Assembly: GCA_031290205.1 (NCBI GenBank)
Contig: JAITNZ010000165.1
Span: 1-6,905, forward strand
Direction: 5' to 3'
Source of the DNA: Spirochaetaceae bacterium
Lineage (GTDB): Bacteria > Spirochaetota > Spirochaetia > Treponematales > Breznakiellaceae
DNA length: 6,905 nucleotides
Position 1 is the stretch's first letter. Each line of letters begins with the position of its first letter. The notes under the pieces were generated by a model that saw only the letters and a program-made list of their open reading frames with translations, ran no database searches and was not told the origin of the DNA. Shown here piece by piece: positions 5,247 through 6,905 of the stretch. A program made the position numbers and the translations under genes.

Positions 5247-6569
5247 ATGATGAAGAAAAAAAATATACCCGCGCGGCTCGTGCTTGAGGACGGCGCTGAA
5301 TTTCAGGGCTGGTCGTTTGGCAAGGCGCGCTCGGGCGCGGGGGAACTGGTCTTCACGACGGGCATGACCGGCTATCCGCAGGCGCTGACCGACCCCAGTT
5401 TTTGCGGGCAGATACTGATGATGACCTACCCCCTCGTGGGGAACTACGGCGTGCCCCTCACGAAAACCCTCGAGCCGCATTTTGACGAACACGGCATCCC
5501 CGTTCATTTTGAGTCGGATACTATTCAGGTTGCAGGCTTGGTCGTCGCGGAACACTGCGAGGAGCCGAGCCACTTTGCATCCGGCGCAAGCCTTGCCGTG
5601 TGGCTGGAGAAAAACAATGTGCCGGCGATCTGCGGCATCGACACGCGCGCTCTTACCCAACGCTTGCGCGAACAGGGGGTGATGCGCGGCAAAATTATCG
5701 TCGACGGCAAGCCGGATGTCCCCCTTGATTCAGGTTATTTTGCCAACCCCGTCGCCGAGGTTTCCTGTAGCGGCGTTACAGTCTACCGTCAGCGCGGTGC
5801 CTCAGGCGCTTCCAGCCTTGCGCTCGATAAGAAGAGGGCGATTATTACGCAAGGGGGCGTTGCGGGGCGCCACGGGCGCCTTCAGCCTTGCCTTCAGTCT
5901 GATATAGGCGATTCAGGCGGGGGGCGTTGCGGGGGCGTCTCCCCCGCAGAGGGGGTAGCGGAAGACGCGCCTGGCGCGGCTGGAGCGGGGGGGAGACTTC
6001 CCCCTCCTGCACCTCTTCGTATTGTGCTGATTGATTGCGGTGCGAAGGCGAATATACTTAGGTGTTTGCTGGCGCGGGGGGTGGAGCTTATCCGCGTGCC
6101 GTGGAATCACGATTTGGGGGGCATAGACTATGACGGCATTTTTCTGTCGAATGGTCCGGGCGACCCCAAGAGTTGCGGCAAGACTATCGCCACCGTGCGG
6201 CGGGCGTTTGCACGGGGCAAACCGATTTTTGGTATATGCCTTGGCAACCAGATTATGGCGCTTGCCGCAGGGGGGGACACCTACAAACTCCCCTATGGGC
6301 ATCGCGCGCAGAATCAGCCCTGCGTCGATGTTAAGACGGGGAAGTGTTATATCACGAGCCAGAATCACGGCTATGCAGTGCGGGCGGAAAGCCTGCCGAA
6401 AACGTGGGAAACGTGGTTCGTTAATGCCAACGACAACACCGTCGAGGGAGTGCGCTCGCTCACCGGTCCCTTCAGCGCCGTGCAGTTTCACCCCGAAGGC
6501 TGCCCCGGTCCCCGCGACACCGAATATCTTATCGATAATTTTTTAGCAGATTGCAGGAGAGAAACATGA
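5247..6569 (+). CDS. carA: Carbamoyl-phosphate synthase small (glutaminase) subunit with a repeat-derived linker insertion
   Basis: CarA releases ammonia from glutamine for carbamoyl phosphate, feeding pyrimidine and arginine synthesis. The N-terminal small-chain domain spans about 8-180 (LVLEDGAEFQGWSFG, TTGMTGYPQALTDPS, CGIDTRALTQRLR). The class I glutaminase domain runs from about 257 to 434: SNGPGDP (301-307), nucleophile Cys331 in GICLGNQ, SQNHGYAV (371-378), and His415/Glu417 in FHPEG. The catalytic triad is intact. At 440 residues it is 60-80 longer than usual. The excess is a Gly/Ala/Pro-rich stretch at about 184-255, lying exactly in the linker between domains and made of repeat DNA. 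AGGA lies 7 nt before the ATG; ATG-ATG leaves a one-codon ambiguity. The partner carB is not in the window. Confidence 0.95.
   Translation: MMKKKNIPARLVLEDGAEFQGWSFGKARSGAGELVFTTGMTGYPQALTDPSFCGQILMMTYPLVGNYGVPLTKTLEPHFDEHGIPVHFESDTIQVAGLVVAEHCEEPSHFASGASLAVWLEKNNVPAICGIDTRALTQRLREQGVMRGKIIVDGKPDVPLDSGYFANPVAEVSCSGVTVYRQRGASGASSLALDKKRAIITQGGVAGRHGRLQPCLQSDIGDSGGGRCGGVSPAEGVAEDAPGAAGAGGRLPPPAPLRIVLIDCGAKANILRCLLARGVELIRVPWNHDLGGIDYDGIFLSNGPGDPKSCGKTIATVRRAFARGKPIFGICLGNQIMALAAGGDTYKLPYGHRAQNQPCVDVKTGKCYITSQNHGYAVRAESLPKTWETWFVNANDNTVEGVRSLTGPFSAVQFHPEGCPGPRDTEYLIDNFLADCRRET
5796..5867 (-). repeat. Palindrome-ended repeat element, copy E, inside carA
   Basis: On the minus strand this copy shares AATAATCGCC, GCAAGGCTG, AAG, GCCTG and GGCAC with the copy at 6569-6620 in the same order and nearly the same spacing. 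It is the first of two head-to-tail units 70 bp apart and ends on the plus side with GGGGGCGTTGCGGGG (5853-5867). In the peptide frame the Cys codon TGC is TGA, so the peptide stops early. Confidence 0.7.
5866..5934 (-). repeat. Palindrome-ended repeat element, copy C, inside carA
   Basis: This is the second tandem unit, aligned without gaps over 48 bp to copy E at a 70-bp offset (about 32 identical). The hairpin is GGCGCC-ACG-GGCGCC (5866-5880). On the minus strand GAAGGCAAGGCTGAA is identical to the copy at 6569-6620, and the frame reads NRLYQTEGKAEGARG against NRLFHSEGKAESACG. GGGGGCGTTGCGGGG recurs at 5920-5934. Confidence 0.75.
5935..6010. repeat. GC-rich nested palindromic segment inside carA
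   Basis: GTCTCCCCCGC (5937-5947) pairs with GCGGGGGGGAGAC (5985-5997), apart from two extra G. Inside lie CCCCC-GCAGA-GGGGG (5941-5955) and the perfect CGCGCC-T-GGCGCG (5966-5978). It adjoins the tandem repeats and completes the inserted stretch. Encoded residues about 230-255 are Gly/Ala/Pro/Glu-rich, unlike CarA. It could be a separate repeat family. Confidence 0.55.
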
Positions 6570-6646
6570 ATAATCGCCTTTTTCATAGTGAAGGCAAGGC
6601 TGAAAGTGCCTGCGGCACTGCAGGAGAGGTATATCATGAAGGATAG
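6566..6646 (+). CDS. Micro-ORF carrying a repeat-encoded peptide (26 aa)
   Basis: The ATG overlaps the carA stop as ATGA and follows AGGAGA at good spacing. The TAG lies 11 nt inside the lipoprotein gene, in another frame. The peptide begins MNNRLFHSEGKAESACG and ends TAGEVYHEG. It shares MN..FH.EG.A..ACG with the micro-ORF between cbiQ and cbiO, and it too overlaps both neighbours. The ribosome site and the ATGA overlap are what one expects of a real coupled gene. Alternatively the ATG once began the downstream gene and the repeat was inserted just behind it. Function of the peptide is unknown. Confidence 0.45.
   Translation: MNNRLFHSEGKAESACGTAGEVYHEG
6569..6620 (+). repeat. Palindrome-ended repeat element, copy B
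   Basis: This is the clearest copy: AATAATCGCC, TTTTCATA, TGAAGGCAAGGCTGAA, then the hairpin AGTGCC-TGC-GGCACT (6605-6619). It lies between the carA stop and the lipoprotein ribosome site. TGCAGGAGAG occurs on both sides (6552-6561 and 6619-6628), 67 bp apart. Confidence 0.75.
6622..6626 (+). promoter_or_regulatory. Ribosome binding site of the lipoprotein gene
   Basis: AGGAG lies 9 nt before the ATG at 6636 and directly after the repeat hairpin. It is the second occurrence of the TGCAGGAGAG block; the first serves the micro-ORF at 6566. Confidence 0.65.
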
Positions 6647-6905
6647 CTACCGGCTTATCTTTTTTTTCTGTGCGGTTTTTCTTTTCAGCAGTTGCGGCAA
6701 TGAAAAAAATGCTGAAACGAATGCAGCTTATGTTGATGAGGGGGGCTATCATAACGATGCTGATTATATTGATATTGATAGCGGCGCCTCCTATGCCAAT
6801 GCCGAGGCGGTGAAAGCCGCCTTCACCCTCGATTATCGCCCCGAAAACCCCGAACCGGAGCAGGCTGCCGACGTGCTTTCCGCAGGCGATCTTTTTGACG
6901 GGGGG
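6636..6905 (+). CDS. Putative lipoprotein of unknown function, N-terminal part
   Basis: An open frame runs from this ATG to the window edge (90 codons, no stop), so the gene is truncated here. The first 20 residues form a lipoprotein signal: Lys2 and Arg6, a hydrophobic core LIFFFCAVFLF, then F-S-S-C with Cys20 as the lipid-modified residue. Phe at -3 is unusual for most bacteria but tolerated in spirochaetes. The mature part is acidic and low in complexity (YVDEGGYHNDADYIDIDSG) and later proline/glutamate-rich (DYRPENPEPEQ), suggesting an extended, surface-tethered region. AGGAG lies 9 nt upstream. It follows carA in the same direction, separated by the repeat element. The function is not recognisable from this part. 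Confidence 0.75.
   Translation, partial: MKDSYRLIFFFCAVFLFSSCGNEKNAETNAAYVDEGGYHNDADYIDIDSGASYANAEAVKAAFTLDYRPENPEPEQAADVLSAGDLFDGG

Noticed and set aside
5100..5660. 186-codon minus-strand frame across the start of carA
   Set aside because: No motif, antisense to two supported genes, and composition typical of shadow frames.
5796..5934. CRISPR array from the tandem repeats
   Set aside because: There are only two units, they are only about two-thirds identical, they abut without unique spacers, and they lie inside a coding frame.
5913..6491. 192-codon minus-strand frame inside carA
   Set aside because: Mostly a mirror of the carA glutaminase domain; only its C-terminal tail reads through repeat DNA. 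No start signal is visible.

Overview
The window is a compact, GC-rich bacterial chromosome segment with two gene blocks diverging from a spacer at 4559-4884. It reads as ordinary housekeeping DNA overlaid with small structured repeats. The organism cannot be fixed from sequence alone. A lipobox with Phe at -3 (F-S-S-C), and a CarA that resembles the Bacteroidetes/spirochaete type in its SQNHGYAV and W-FVN-ND regions, make a Treponema-like spirochaete my best but low-confidence guess.

Left end, + strand: a 67-residue acidic protein (24-227), resembling orphan antitoxin-like small proteins, converges on guaB. The minus-strand block, read right to left, is cbiM with a fused C-terminal PDGLE (CbiN/NikN-like) part (3506-4558), cbiQ (2692-3495), cbiO (1845-2618) and guaB (267-1706). 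The first three encode one ECF-type cobalt/nickel importer: substrate-capturing membrane protein, transmembrane coupling protein and ATPase. guaB (IMP dehydrogenase, GMP synthesis) has its own promoter, with a perfect TATAAT only 5 nt from the ATG.

The divergent spacer carries two look-alike promoters (TTGACA/TAGTCT facing cbiM, TTGACT/TAGACT facing the right block). Between them lies a 130-bp imperfect inverted repeat with two phased A6 tracts at its centre. The plus-strand block is a small membrane protein (4885-5193), carA (5247-6569) and the start of a lipoprotein gene (6636 to beyond the window end).

The most unusual content is a family of short (~50 bp) elements ending in a hairpin with a 3-nt loop. 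One copy sits between cbiQ and cbiO, and one between carA and the lipoprotein gene. Two tandem copies lie antisense inside carA, and a weaker candidate lies in the cbiM leader. The two intergenic copies are micro-ORFs of 23-27 codons whose start overlaps the upstream stop and whose end overlaps the downstream start. Their peptides share the pattern MN..FH.EG.A..ACG. The carA copies, with an adjoining GC-rich palindromic segment, add roughly 72 codons in frame to the linker between the two CarA domains. This resembles the known behaviour of Rickettsia palindromic elements, though these sequences are not ones I recognise as a named family.
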